Part shown: positions 7,050 through 14,843 of the stretch, one piece after another | Numbering within the stretch: position 1 is the first letter of the stretch | Layout of the letters: every line of letters begins with the position of its first letter | From: Spirochaetales bacterium | Lineage (GTDB): Bacteria > Spirochaetota > Spirochaetia > Sphaerochaetales > Sphaerochaetaceae | Assembly: GCA_017962865.1 (NCBI GenBank) | Contig: JAGCUM010000094.1 | Span: forward strand, 1-15,086 | Direction: 5' to 3' | DNA length: 15,086 bases | The notes under the pieces: model-generated | The model's input: only the letters and a program-made list of their open reading frames with translations | Database searches by the model: none | What the model was told of the DNA's origin: nothing | Translations under genes and position numbers: made by a program

Positions 7050-7065
7050 TGTTTCACGTGAAACA
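7050..7065. other. parS site 2 (ParB loading site)
   Basis: A second perfect TGTTTCACGTGAAACA, exactly 80 bp downstream of the first. Flanking bases also match at the 3' side (ATTT after both), but the sequence before each site differs. Confidence 0.96.
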
Positions 7066-7258
7066 TTTTCAATCCATCAATCAGTTGTTTCCATGAATCT
7101 GGAAACTTAGTCGGAAAGACCTATTCGCAGACAACTATTCCTTCTCTCAACAATCAGGAGCTGCCGCTTTCGTTCTTCTATTTTTGCCGGTCTTATCTGA
7201 CTTCTTTCACTTTTCTGAAAGTACTTGGTTCATTTTTTGAAAACTTCCCGGACCATTG
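7066..7258. other. Non-coding stretch between parS site 2 and the gyrA terminator
   Basis: Together with the parS sites and terminators this belongs to the 383-bp gene-free gap 6967-7349. I see no convincing reading frame, promoter or RNA gene here. Small dyads are present: GTTTCCA/TGGAAAC (7087-7106, six-base loop) and ACTTT/AAAGT (7209-7222). They are short and lack T-tracts. Confidence 0.4.
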
Positions 7259-7294
7259 AAAAACCGCATTCCAGATAGCTAGAATGCGGTTTTT
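7259..7294 (-). terminator. Bidirectional intrinsic terminator downstream of gyrA
   Basis: A perfect 13-bp inverted repeat pairs 7259-7271 (AAAAACCGCATTC) with 7282-7294, around a 10-base loop. On the - strand the stem ends in TTTTTC, fitting a terminator about 55 bases past the gyrA stop codon. The T-run on the + strand means it can also block transcription coming from the left. Confidence 0.88.
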
Positions 7295-7301
7295 AGGGTG
7301 C

Positions 7302-7319
7302 GTTACTGTGTATAGTAAC
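7302..7319. repeat. Small dyad between gyrA and its terminator
   Basis: GTTACT (7302-7307) and AGTAAC (7314-7319) are perfect 6-bp arms around GTGTAT. No T-tract follows. It may be a minor RNA hairpin in the gyrA 3' untranslated region. Confidence 0.3.
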
Positions 7320-7349
7320 AGAATCATGTGGCCAAAATCGGCCATTTTC

Positions 7350-9884
7350 TCACTCTTTTTCTACTGCCTCATTTTCGGCATTTTCAGCCTCAATATTCGT
7401 TCCGAGTTCGGATATCTCTGTGTTTTCGGGGGTTTCTGCCTCTTCTGGCTCGTCTTCCTGGTAATCGGTGACCGTCATGGCGACAATATAGTCGTCATCA
7501 GTCTTCATCCTGAAGACATTTACGCCTCCTGCATTCCTTCCCTGAGAGGAGATTCCGTTGACATGAGTGCGGATCGTCTGGCCTTTCTTGGTGATGCAGA
7601 CCACATCGTTTTCGTCATTAACTCCTTGTGCTGAAACGAGATATGCGTTATCCGGAAGGTTGTAGGTCTTCTGTCCCATCGTACCTCTTCCATGAGTTCT
7701 GAAGAAGTCGAATTCGACCTGTTTGCCCTTGCCCTGGTCTGTTACGAGGATGATTGTCTTTCCTTCCTCGACCTTCACAAGGCCTACGATTTCGTCTCCA
7801 TCGGCCAGATTCATTCCTCTGACACCGTGAGTGACTCTTCCCATGACCCTGACATCGTCAACGCTGAAGCGAAGACCCTTGCCGTTTTTGGATACGATCA
7901 TTGCTTCATCACCGGGCTGTACGAACAGACACTTGATCAGTGCATCACCTTCATCAAGGACAATTGCCCTGATTCCGTTCTTGCATGCATTGATGAAGTC
8001 GTTGAGCTTGACCTGCTTCACAACACCGAAACGTGTTGCCATCAGGATTCTCTCGTTCTCATCGAAGTCCTTGAAGTCGATTATGGCCGAGATGCTCTCA
8101 CCTTCCTCCATCTTCGGAAGAATGGCCTTGATGTTCACGCCTTTACCGACCTTCTGGCCCTCGGGCAGTTCCCAGACCTCAAGGCAGTATGCCTTTCCGA
8201 AGTTGGTGATGAACAGGATGTGGTCATGTGAGAATGCAGAGAAGAGATGCTCGACGAAGTCCTCATCACGCAGCGATGCGCCTCTGACTCCCTTGCCTCC
8301 GCGACCCTGGGACTTGTACTCGTCTGCAGGAACTCTCTTCACGAAGCCCTTGTTCGTAATGACTACGACGACATCCTCTTTCTTGATGAAATCCTTGTCC
8401 ATGAGACCGTCGACTTCATGAAGATCGATGAAGGTTCTTCTGTCATCGCCGTATTCCTCGCCGACCTGTCTGATTTCCTTCTCGACTTCAGCAAGCATCT
8501 TCATGTCGTCTGCAAGAAGTTCCTTATAGAAGGCGATGCGGATCTCAAGCTCATTGAGCTCATCGATTATCTGCTGGGTCTCGAGGTGGCTCAGGCGCCC
8601 GAGTCTCATCTGGATGATGGCGTTGGCCTGCTTGTCGGAGAGAAGGAATCTCTCCTGGAGCTTGAGCGATGCCTCTTCGTTGTTGGCAGCGTTCTTGATG
8701 ATCTCGATGACCTCATCGATGTTCTCGAGACCGATCTTCAGACCGAGCAGAATATGCTCTCTTTCCTGAGCCTTTGCAAGGTCGAAACGGGTTCTTCTGG
8801 TCGTGACGTCCTTGCGGTGCTCGAGGTAGTAGTAGAGCATCTGCTTGAGGTTCAGGCACTTCGGACGACCCTCGACAAGGGCCAGGTTATTGACGTTGAA
8901 GTTGGTCTGAAGGGCTGTGTTTTGGAACAAATGATTGACTACTATCTCACTGACAGCATCTTTTTTAAGCTCAATCACTATTCTTATGCCATCGCGGCCC
9001 GACTCGTCCCTAATGGTCGAAATATCCTTTAGTACGTCATCCTTACGAAGTTCGTCGATGTGCTTTACAAGCTCTGCCTTGTTGACCTGATAGGGGATTT
9101 CGGTGAACACGATGGACTCGTGCGTCTTGTGATCCTCTATGTGGTAGACACCGCGCATGACTATTTTTCCGCGGCCTGTCTCGAAGGCATCGCGGATACC
9201 CTTGGTACCGCAGATCTTTCCGTATGTGGGGAAGTCCGGTCCCTTGATGTAGTTCATCAGCTCGAGAATCGAGATATCCGGATTCTCGATTAGGGCGCAG
9301 AGGGCATCGGTGATCTCGCGGAGGTTGTGGGGCGGCATGTTGGTTGCCATTCCGACTGCGATTCCGCTTGTTCCGTTTGCAAGCAGGAACGGGAATCCTG
9401 CAGGAAGAACCTCGGGCTCCTTGAGGGATTCGTCGAAGTTGGGTACGAAGTTGACCGTATCCTTGTCGATATCTTGGAGCATGAGTTCGCCCATGCGTGC
9501 CATCTTGGCTTCGGTGTATCTGTAGGCTGCAGGTGGGTCTCCGTCGATCGATCCGAAGTTACCCTGCGGCTTGATGACCGGATAACGCATGGAGAAGTCC
9601 TGTGCAAGCCTTACCAATGCGTCGTAGACCGATGCGTCTCCGTGCGGATGGAACTTACCGAGAACGTCTCCGACGGTACGGGCACATTTCTTGAAGCTTC
9701 CCGTGGACTTGATGCCCAGGTCATACATATCGTACAGGATTCTCCTGTGGACAGGCTTCAGACCATCACGGACATCGGGCAGTGCACGGCTGACAATGAC
9801 GCTCATTGCATAGTCGAGATAGCTTTTCTTCATCTCCTCAGAGAGGTCTGAAACAAGTACTCTGTCTTTCTTTTCCTCTTCCAT
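7350..9884 (-). CDS. gyrA: DNA gyrase subunit A
   Basis: GyrA cuts and rejoins DNA in the A2B2 gyrase complex that introduces negative supercoils. I chose the ATG at 9884 (844 residues), because GGAGG at 9892-9896 sits seven bases before it. The in-frame ATG at 9899, overlapping the gyrB stop, would add five residues but lacks a ribosome site. Numbered from 9884, the catalytic Tyr is 123 in [10 protein letters not shown] and the quinolone region reads [17 protein letters not shown] (79-95), with Ala 84 where E. coli has Ser 83 and Asp 88 matching Asp 87. The GyrA box in the C-terminal pinwheel is QGRGGKG (526-532), which marks it as gyrase rather than topoisomerase IV. The last 35-40 residues form a very acidic tail. 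It is coupled to gyrB 14 bases upstream and followed by a strong terminator. Confidence 0.96.
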   Translation of the reverse strand: MEEEKKDRVLVSDLSEEMKKSYLDYAMSVIVSRALPDVRDGLKPVHRRILYDMYDLGIKSTGSFKKCARTVGDVLGKFHPHGDASVYDALVRLAQDFSMRYPVIKPQGNFGSIDGDPPAAYRYTEAKMARMGELMLQDIDKDTVNFVPNFDESLKEPEVLPAGFPFLLANGTSGIAVGMATNMPPHNLREITDALCALIENPDISILELMNYIKGPDFPTYGKICGTKGIRDAFETGRGKIVMRGVYHIEDHKTHESIVFTEIPYQVNKAELVKHIDELRKDDVLKDISTIRDESGRDGIRIVIELKKDAVSEIVVNHLFQNTALQTNFNVNNLALVEGRPKCLNLKQMLYYYLEHRKDVTTRRTRFDLAKAQEREHILLGLKIGLENIDEVIEIIKNAANNEEASLKLQERFLLSDKQANAIIQMRLGRLSHLETQQIIDELNELEIRIAFYKELLADDMKMLAEVEKEIRQVGEEYGDDRRTFIDLHEVDGLMDKDFIKKEDVVVVITNKGFVKRVPADEYKSQGRGGKGVRGASLRDEDFVEHLFSAFSHDHILFITNFGKAYCLEVWELPEGQKVGKGVNIKAILPKMEEGESISAIIDFKDFDENERILMATRFGVVKQVKLNDFINACKNGIRAIVLDEGDALIKCLFVQPGDEAMIVSKNGKGLRFSVDDVRVMGRVTHGVRGMNLADGDEIVGLVKVEEGKTIILVTDQGKGKQVEFDFFRTHGRGTMGQKTYNLPDNAYLVSAQGVNDENDVVCITKKGQTIRTHVNGISSQGRNAGGVNVFRMKTDDDYIVAMTVTDYQEDEPEEAETPENTEISELGTNIEAENAENEAVEKE

Positions 9885-9898
9885 TTCATTTCCTCCCA

Positions 9899-11908
9899 TC
9901 AGGCATCGATCTGTGCGTAGGTCGCATTCTGTTCAATGAAGACACGCCTGGGCTCGACTTCCTCTCCCATGAGCATCGAGAACACATGGTCTGCCTCGAC
10001 TGCGTCGGAGAGGTGAACCTTTCCTATGAACCTGGTTTCCGGGTTCATGGTGGTCTCCCAGAGCTGTTCAGGGTTCATTTCACCGAGACCTTTGTAGCGC
10101 TGGATCTTGACGTTCTTGGAATCGGACTCGTCCTCGTTGTGATCGCGAAGGATCGTGGCCTTGTCCTCATCGTTGAATGCGTAGTAGTCCTTGCCCTTGA
10201 TCGTAATCTTGTAAAGCGGCGGCATGGCGAAATAGACATAGCCGGCATCGATCAGAGGCCTCATATATCTGAAGAAGAACGTAAGAAGAAGGGTTCTGAT
10301 ATGTGATCCGTCCACATCGGCATCGGCCATGATGATGACCTTGTGATAGCGGGCCTTGGTCACATCGAAGTTGGCGCCCAGTCCTGCACCGATGGAATCG
10401 ATGACGGGCTGGAGCTTGTCGTTGCCTTCGACCTTGTCTTCCCTGGTCTTCTCGACGTTGAGCATTTTTCCCCAGAGAGGAAGAATGGCCTGGATGCTTC
10501 TGTCGCGGCCTTGCTTGGCGCTTCCGCCTGCAGAATCTCCCTCAACGATGAAAATCTCGCACTTTTCAGGGTCTTTTTCGGAGCAGGGGGCAAGTTTACC
10601 GGGCAAACTGACAGAACCCTTTTTACGGGCGTTCTCGCGTGCCTTCTTGGCAGCTATCCTCGCCTTGGATGAGGCGACCGTCTTCTCCAGCAGAACCATG
10701 ATCTGGTCCGGATGCTCGTCGAAATAGTCATTGAGCTTCTGGTATACGAAGCTGTAGACGATACCCTGTACGTAGGAGTTACCGAGCTTCATCTTGGTCT
10801 GACCTTCGAACTGCGGGTTCGTGATCTTGACCGATACGACGGCGCTCAGACCTTCACGTACATCGGAGTTGAAACCCTCTTTGAAATCATCGGACTCGAA
10901 GAAAGCCTCTGCGTTCTTGTTCTTGCCCACAAGCTCCTTCATGTGATTCTGGAGCTGGTTCTTGAAGCAGGCGACAAGACCGCTTGTAAAACCGATGAGA
11001 TGCTTTCCGCCTTCGCGTGTGTTGATGTTGTTTGCGAAGGAGTGGAGGTTCTCATCGAACCTGTCGTTGTACTGGAGGGCGAATTCTACGATTGCAGCAC
11101 CGTTGTCATTGGATCTTTCTCCGGAGTAGTAAATAGGCTCCGTTCCTTCGGGGATGATCTTCTTGTTTTCGTTGATATAGGTGACGAAATCCTTGATTCC
11201 TCCGTCGAAGTGGAAGACTCTCTCTTCCGGATTCTCCTCACGGTTGTCGATTGCGGTGATGGTCACACCCTTGTTCAGGAATGCAAGCTCCCTGAATCTC
11301 TCGCAAAGCACTCCGAAACTGAAGTTATCGGTCTCCATGATGGATGTGTCCGGATGGAACTTGATCGTGGTTCCGGTCTTGTTGGTGGTTCCGACCTTCT
11401 TCACGGCATCCACAGGCTCACCGTAATGGTATTCCTGCATGTACATGTCGGGCTCTCTGTGTACCGTAGCCACAAGATGGTCGGAAAGTGCATTGACGAC
11501 ACTGACTCCGACACCGTGCAGTCCTCCGGATACCTTGTATGCCCCGCCGTTGAATTTTCCTCCGGCGTGAAGGTGGCAGAGAGCGACCTCAAGGGTACTG
11601 ATACCCTCGGTGGGGTGGATGTCTACGGGGATACCTCTTCCGTTGTCTTCCACGGTGACGTAGTTTCCCTTGTCCACAGTGACCTTGATGGTATCGCAGT
11701 AGCCTGCAACGGCTTCGTCTATGGAGTTGTCTATAACCTCATAGACAAGGTGATGCAGACCGTCCGGACCGGTGGAACCGATGTACATACCGGGCCTGAC
11801 CCTGACCGCCTCAAGACCCTTGAGAACCTGGATGTTTTCACCGGTGTACGGGTTGGAGACATGGGCGAGATCTTCCATTTCCTCTTCTTTGATGTCTTCT
11901 TCGTTCAT
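9899..11908 (-). CDS. gyrB: DNA gyrase subunit B
   Basis: The 669-residue ATPase subunit of gyrase. The GHKL ATPase domain has EVIDNSIDEA (57-66, catalytic Glu 57), DNGRGIP (88-94) and SGGLHGVGVSVVNALS (127-142). The transducer domain follows to about 420. The TOPRIM domain has EGDSAGGSAKQGRDR (456-470) and the metal-binding DADVDG (529-534), and RYKGLGEMNPEQLWETTMN is near the C-terminus. The residue aligned with E. coli Arg 136, a novobiocin contact, is Met 157 (in YMQEYHYGEP). There is no E. coli-type insert, so the length is like most bacteria. The ATG at 11908 has AGAGGA at 11919-11924. The promoter region faces dnaA, with which it shares a 198-bp divergent gap. Confidence 0.97.
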   Translation of the reverse strand: MNEEDIKEEEMEDLAHVSNPYTGENIQVLKGLEAVRVRPGMYIGSTGPDGLHHLVYEVIDNSIDEAVAGYCDTIKVTVDKGNYVTVEDNGRGIPVDIHPTEGISTLEVALCHLHAGGKFNGGAYKVSGGLHGVGVSVVNALSDHLVATVHREPDMYMQEYHYGEPVDAVKKVGTTNKTGTTIKFHPDTSIMETDNFSFGVLCERFRELAFLNKGVTITAIDNREENPEERVFHFDGGIKDFVTYINENKKIIPEGTEPIYYSGERSNDNGAAIVEFALQYNDRFDENLHSFANNINTREGGKHLIGFTSGLVACFKNQLQNHMKELVGKNKNAEAFFESDDFKEGFNSDVREGLSAVVSVKITNPQFEGQTKMKLGNSYVQGIVYSFVYQKLNDYFDEHPDQIMVLLEKTVASSKARIAAKKARENARKKGSVSLPGKLAPCSEKDPEKCEIFIVEGDSAGGSAKQGRDRSIQAILPLWGKMLNVEKTREDKVEGNDKLQPVIDSIGAGLGANFDVTKARYHKVIIMADADVDGSHIRTLLLTFFFRYMRPLIDAGYVYFAMPPLYKITIKGKDYYAFNDEDKATILRDHNEDESDSKNVKIQRYKGLGEMNPEQLWETTMNPETRFIGKVHLSDAVEADHVFSMLMGEEVEPRRVFIEQNATYAQIDA

Positions 11909-11925
11909 AAAAGAATATTCCTCTT

Positions 11926-11937
11926 ACTTTATAAAGT
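11926..11937. repeat. 12-bp palindrome in the gyrB leader
   Basis: ACTTTATAAAGT is a perfect palindrome immediately upstream of the gyrB ribosome site. It would lie in the 5' untranslated region of a transcript starting near 11946. No known operator is recognised. Confidence 0.35.
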
Positions 11938-11949
11938 GAATAAAACAGT

Positions 11950-11965
11950 AATAATATATATTATT
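11950..11965. repeat. 16-bp A/T palindrome over the gyrB -10 element
   Basis: AATAATATATATTATT is a perfect palindrome covering the candidate gyrB -10 (11953-11958). Its half ATAATATA is also the arm of the palindrome over the parA start. It could be an operator, an easily melted segment, or simply AT-rich sequence. Confidence 0.35.
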
Positions 11966-11981
11966 TAGTAAGAAGCCTCAA
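11953..11981 (-). promoter_or_regulatory. Candidate gyrBA promoter
   Basis: On the - strand, TTGAGG (11976-11981) and TATATT (11953-11958) are separated by 17 bases. Transcription would start near 11946, giving a leader of about 38 bases before gyrB. Confidence 0.5.
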
Positions 11982-12036
11982 TAAGTACGGACAAAAAAAT
12001 ACGTATAAACATGCATCGGAAGCAGACAAAGAACCC

Positions 12037-12065
12037 TTGAAAACGCTCCCCTTCCAAGTTAATAT
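12037..12065 (+). promoter_or_regulatory. Candidate dnaA promoter
   Basis: TTGAAA (12037-12042) and TAATAT (12060-12065) are 17 bases apart. The predicted transcript start is near 12072, with a leader of about 35 bases that includes GAGGAG at 12095-12100. A weak DnaA-box-like GTATAAACA lies at 12003-12011, about 25 bases upstream of the -35, and could allow autoregulation. Confidence 0.45.
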
Positions 12066-12106
12066 TATCTTCACCACCGACAATAACGGAGCCAGAGGAG
12101 CGCAAC

Positions 12107-13516
12107 ATGACTGAGGAATTATGGAAGACCACGATAGCACAGATAAAGGACTCTTTGCCTGAAAGCGACTTCTCATCCTGGTTCACCCGTCTGGTCTTCG
12201 GTGGAGAAGAGGACGGAAAAGTAACCCTCTACGTACCCTCAACCTTCTTCAAGGATAAGTTCGAGGAATCCTTCAAAGAGCTGATCCAGAACACCATGAG
12301 CGAGCTCGGAGGCCAGAATTATTCAATACTGCTTGAAGTAAAAAAAGATGCTCAGAAGTTACATTCTGATAAAAAATCAGACGAAACTTCCAAAACTGAG
12401 CCATCGTTTTCTTCTTCATCAAATGCTCAGTCTGCAGCAACGGATCAGAGAAACAAATCTTCGAAACCATCTGTAGATGACATGATGTTCAACCCTTCAT
12501 ATACATTCGAATCCTTTGTTCCCGGAGACAACAGCAACTTTGCATACAGTGCATGCATGGCCATTGCCAAGAATCCCGGATCAGCCTACAATCCCTGCCT
12601 CCTGTACGGAGGTGTCGGACTCGGAAAGACACACCTTATCCAGAGCATCGGAAATTACATAAAGAAAAACACCAAGCAGAAGGTCGTCTACGTCACGGCC
12701 GAAAACTTCACCAACGAATACATCCAGGCACTCAGGGAACTGAAGACACAGCAGTTCAAGAACAAGTACAGGAAGGTTTCGGTACTTCTCATGGATGATA
12801 TCCAGTTCCTTCAGAAAAAAGCCGAGACACAGAACGAACTGTTCAATACATTCAATGATCTTTACGATACCGGAAGACAGATAGTATTCACCTGTGATAG
12901 ACCGGTCGAGGAACTCAAGGATATAACTGACAGACTCAGATCAAGGTTCGAAAGAGGTCTCAACATCGACCTTCTTCCTCCCAACTACGAGACAAGAGTT
13001 GCAATTCTGAGAAAGAAATGTCAGGAAAAGAGCGTGATCTTCAGTGATGAAGTCCTTGATTACATTGCAACCAACATATCAAGCAACGTAAGGGCTTTGG
13101 AATCATGCCTTACAAAGCTGATTGCCTACTGTCAGCTGCTGAATAAGGATATTTCACTTGAAACTGCAAAGGAGCAGCTCAAACACATAATCAGCTCCAA
13201 CAACGATACAAGCGGAATCTCCATAGATCTGATAATCAGGATCGTGGCGAATTACTTCAATGTCTCGGTATCCGATATAAAGGGTAAAAACAAGAACCAG
13301 TCCGTGGTACTTCCGAGACAGATTGCAATGTATCTCTGCAGGAAGCTCACTGATTACTCCACGACGGAAATCGGTAACGAGTTCGACGGAAAGAACCATA
13401 CGACCGTCATGTACAATGTCCAGAAGATGGAAGCCCGACTGAAATCCAGCGAGAAGGAAATCAACGGAGTAATCGACAAACTTGAAACCCAGATCAAACT
13501 CGAATCAAGGAAGTAA
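12107..13516 (+). CDS. dnaA: Chromosomal replication initiator protein DnaA
   Basis: A 469-residue, full-length DnaA, the AAA+ initiator that binds and melts oriC. Domain I is about 1-75. A Ser/Lys-rich, low-complexity domain II linker follows (about 85-125). The AAA+ domain has Walker A GGVGLGKTH (168-176), Walker B VLLMDDIQF (226-234) and the sensor/Arg-finger region DRLRSRFERG (275-284). Domain IV has PRQIAMYLCRKLT (403-415) and the helix-turn-helix signature EIGNEFDGKNHTTVMY (421-436). In that signature, most bacteria have Asp-His-Thr-Thr; here the first residue is Asn 430, the position of E. coli Asp 433, which contacts DnaA-box bases. The ATG at 12107 has GAGGAG six bases upstream. It is the first gene of the rightward replication cluster. 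Confidence 0.97.
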   Translation: MTEELWKTTIAQIKDSLPESDFSSWFTRLVFGGEEDGKVTLYVPSTFFKDKFEESFKELIQNTMSELGGQNYSILLEVKKDAQKLHSDKKSDETSKTEPSFSSSSNAQSAATDQRNKSSKPSVDDMMFNPSYTFESFVPGDNSNFAYSACMAIAKNPGSAYNPCLLYGGVGLGKTHLIQSIGNYIKKNTKQKVVYVTAENFTNEYIQALRELKTQQFKNKYRKVSVLLMDDIQFLQKKAETQNELFNTFNDLYDTGRQIVFTCDRPVEELKDITDRLRSRFERGLNIDLLPPNYETRVAILRKKCQEKSVIFSDEVLDYIATNISSNVRALESCLTKLIAYCQLLNKDISLETAKEQLKHIISSNNDTSGISIDLIIRIVANYFNVSVSDIKGKNKNQSVVLPRQIAMYLCRKLTDYSTTEIGNEFDGKNHTTVMYNVQKMEARLKSSEKEINGVIDKLETQIKLESRK

Positions 13517-13517
13517 T

Positions 13518-13589
13518 CCTGTTCATAAGTTGTGCATACAGCCGGGACTGCCGATTCAATTCAACATCTGCTGACAGGTTATGAACAGG
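13518..13589. repeat. 11-bp inverted repeat containing two DnaA-box-like sites
   Basis: CCTGTTCATAA (13518-13528) and TTATGAACAGG (13579-13589) are perfect inverted copies with a 50-bp spacer. Each contains TTATGAACA. A second, offset inverted pair, ATTCAACA (13559-13566) and TGTTGAAT (13591-13598), is interleaved with it. Confidence 0.8.
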
Positions 13590-13643
13590 TTGTTGAATAA
13601 AACGGTTAAGATATAACCCACTGTGGCAAAGAATTGCTATGTT

Positions 13644-13672
13644 TTGTACATTTTCTGTGCTATTATTATGAT
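13644..13672 (+). promoter_or_regulatory. Candidate dnaN promoter
   Basis: TATGAT (13667-13672) lies 17 bases after a poor -35, TTGTAC (13644-13649). An alternative is the perfect TATAAT at 13697-13702, which lacks a -35 and would start transcription at the edge of the ribosome site. dnaN may also be read through from dnaA. Confidence 0.3.
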
Positions 13673-13725
13673 GATTAGGTAAGATTCTTAATTAACTATA
13701 ATAAGCTGGAGAGGAGTCTGTAAAA

Positions 13726-14829
13726 ATGAAATTCGTATGTCAGAAGAACGCTATACTCAAGGAACTGTCCAACGCACTTGACTTCACATCCCAGAGAAAC
13801 ACAATGGCAGTCTATGCCAACGTATGCCTTGTCCTGGAAGGCAACAACCTCACACTTAAGGCAACAGACCAGAAGATGAGCTATGTCTCTGAAATGGCTG
13901 TAGAGGGAATAGAGAACGGAAGTACTACCGTCGTCTGTGATAAATTCCTCAATATCATAAAGAATCTTCCTGAATCGAATATCGTATTCGAGGATGATGA
14001 CGATAAGATCAAGATATCTCCGGAAGGAACGGCAATCGAATTCAAGCTCAGGACAATAGAGGCATCAGCCTTCCCGAGTCTCGATTTCGCCGATGAAGAC
14101 GGTTATTTCAAGGTTTCCCAGAAAGACTTCACGGATATGATCAACCAGGTCATCTTCGCAGTCAGTGACGATGAATCGAAATATGCAATGAACGGAGCCC
14201 TTCTCGAGAAAGACGGAAGCGGACTTGTCATGGTCGGAACGGACGGAAGAAGACTTTCTTACATCAACAGGAAAATCGAAAGCGTGATTCCCGATTTCCC
14301 GAAGGCAACAATCCCGAGCAAATTCCTCAACCTCATCAGAAAGCTTGCAGTCGGAGAAGGCGACTTCGAGATCAACGTCAGCGCCAACTCAATTTCCCTC
14401 AAATTCGGAAGCTGCACGATATCATCATCTCTTATCAAAAATGATTTTCCTGCATACAAGAGAGTCATTCCCGAGCATCAGAGCCGCTTCTGCACAGTCA
14501 ACATCTCACTTCTGAGCGATGCCCTCAAGAGAGTTTCACTCATGGTTGAGAACAAGTATAAGAAAGTCATCCTTGAATTCGATGAGAACAAGCTTACCGT
14601 CTACTGTAACGAGAGCGATGTCGGTGCCGGAAAGGAAGTCATCGACTGCAAGTATGAAGGTGAGCCACAGCGCTGTGCAATGAACTATACATACCTTCTC
14701 AGCCCGCTGAAGGTCATGGACGGAGTGGATGCCAGAATCGAATTCAGCGACCCCGGCCGTCCGTTCATGGTCAAGGCTGACTCCGAGAGGGATTATCTGC
14801 ATGTCATCATGCCGATGAACCTCAACTGA
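13726..14829 (+). CDS. dnaN: DNA polymerase III beta subunit (sliding clamp)
   Basis: A 367-residue protein of normal clamp length. It forms a ring dimer that tethers DNA polymerase III and repair proteins to DNA. The start MKFVCQKNAILKELSNAL, central GTDGRRLSYINRKI (about 168-181) and the C-terminal VIMPMNLN fit the three-domain beta clamp, whose C-terminal end contributes to the protein-binding pocket. The ATG at 13726 has AGAGGAG at 13710-13716. It follows dnaA across the candidate oriC and precedes recF by 14 bases, the classic dnaA-dnaN-recF order. No frameshift or missing part is seen. Confidence 0.97.
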   Translation: MKFVCQKNAILKELSNALDFTSQRNTMAVYANVCLVLEGNNLTLKATDQKMSYVSEMAVEGIENGSTTVVCDKFLNIIKNLPESNIVFEDDDDKIKISPEGTAIEFKLRTIEASAFPSLDFADEDGYFKVSQKDFTDMINQVIFAVSDDESKYAMNGALLEKDGSGLVMVGTDGRRLSYINRKIESVIPDFPKATIPSKFLNLIRKLAVGEGDFEINVSANSISLKFGSCTISSSLIKNDFPAYKRVIPEHQSRFCTVNISLLSDALKRVSLMVENKYKKVILEFDENKLTVYCNESDVGAGKEVIDCKYEGEPQRCAMNYTYLLSPLKVMDGVDARIEFSDPGRPFMVKADSERDYLHVIMPMNLN

Positions 14830-14843
14830 AACCGACAAGGAAG

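Larger units (their letters stand above)
13517..13725. other. Candidate chromosomal replication origin (oriC), dnaA-dnaN gap
   Basis: This 209-bp gap has no gene. Its left half contains DnaA-box-like 9-mers: TTATGAACA on the - strand (13520-13528), GTATGCACA on the - strand (13531-13539) and TTATGAACA on the + strand (13579-13587). The first two are 11 bp apart, in phase with a helical turn. Its right half (about 13595-13710) is strongly AT-rich and includes six triplets with a central A at 13661-13678, a possible unwinding element. Position between dnaA and dnaN is the commonest site for bacterial oriC, and flanking genes run outward on both sides. None of the boxes is a perfect TTATCCACA. 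Confidence 0.65.

Noticed and set aside
9885..9899. Upstream gyrA start (ATG at 9899, overlapping the gyrB stop)
   Set aside because: The ribosome site GGAGG lies downstream of this ATG and is ideally placed for the ATG at 9884.
10712..11968. A 418-codon open frame on the + strand, antisense to gyrB
   Set aside because: It mirrors the codons of gyrB, its protein has no recognisable domain, and gyrB is certain. The same applies to other long antisense frames over gyrA, radA and the TraB gene.
13150..13165. parS-like TATTTCACTTGAAACT inside dnaA
   Set aside because: Three mismatches to parS, including one in the central CACGTG. It encodes ordinary DnaA residues and is probably chance.
13604..13618. 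GGTTA/TAACC dyad after dnaA as a terminator
   Set aside because: Only five base pairs and no T-tract. I see no convincing terminator after dnaA.
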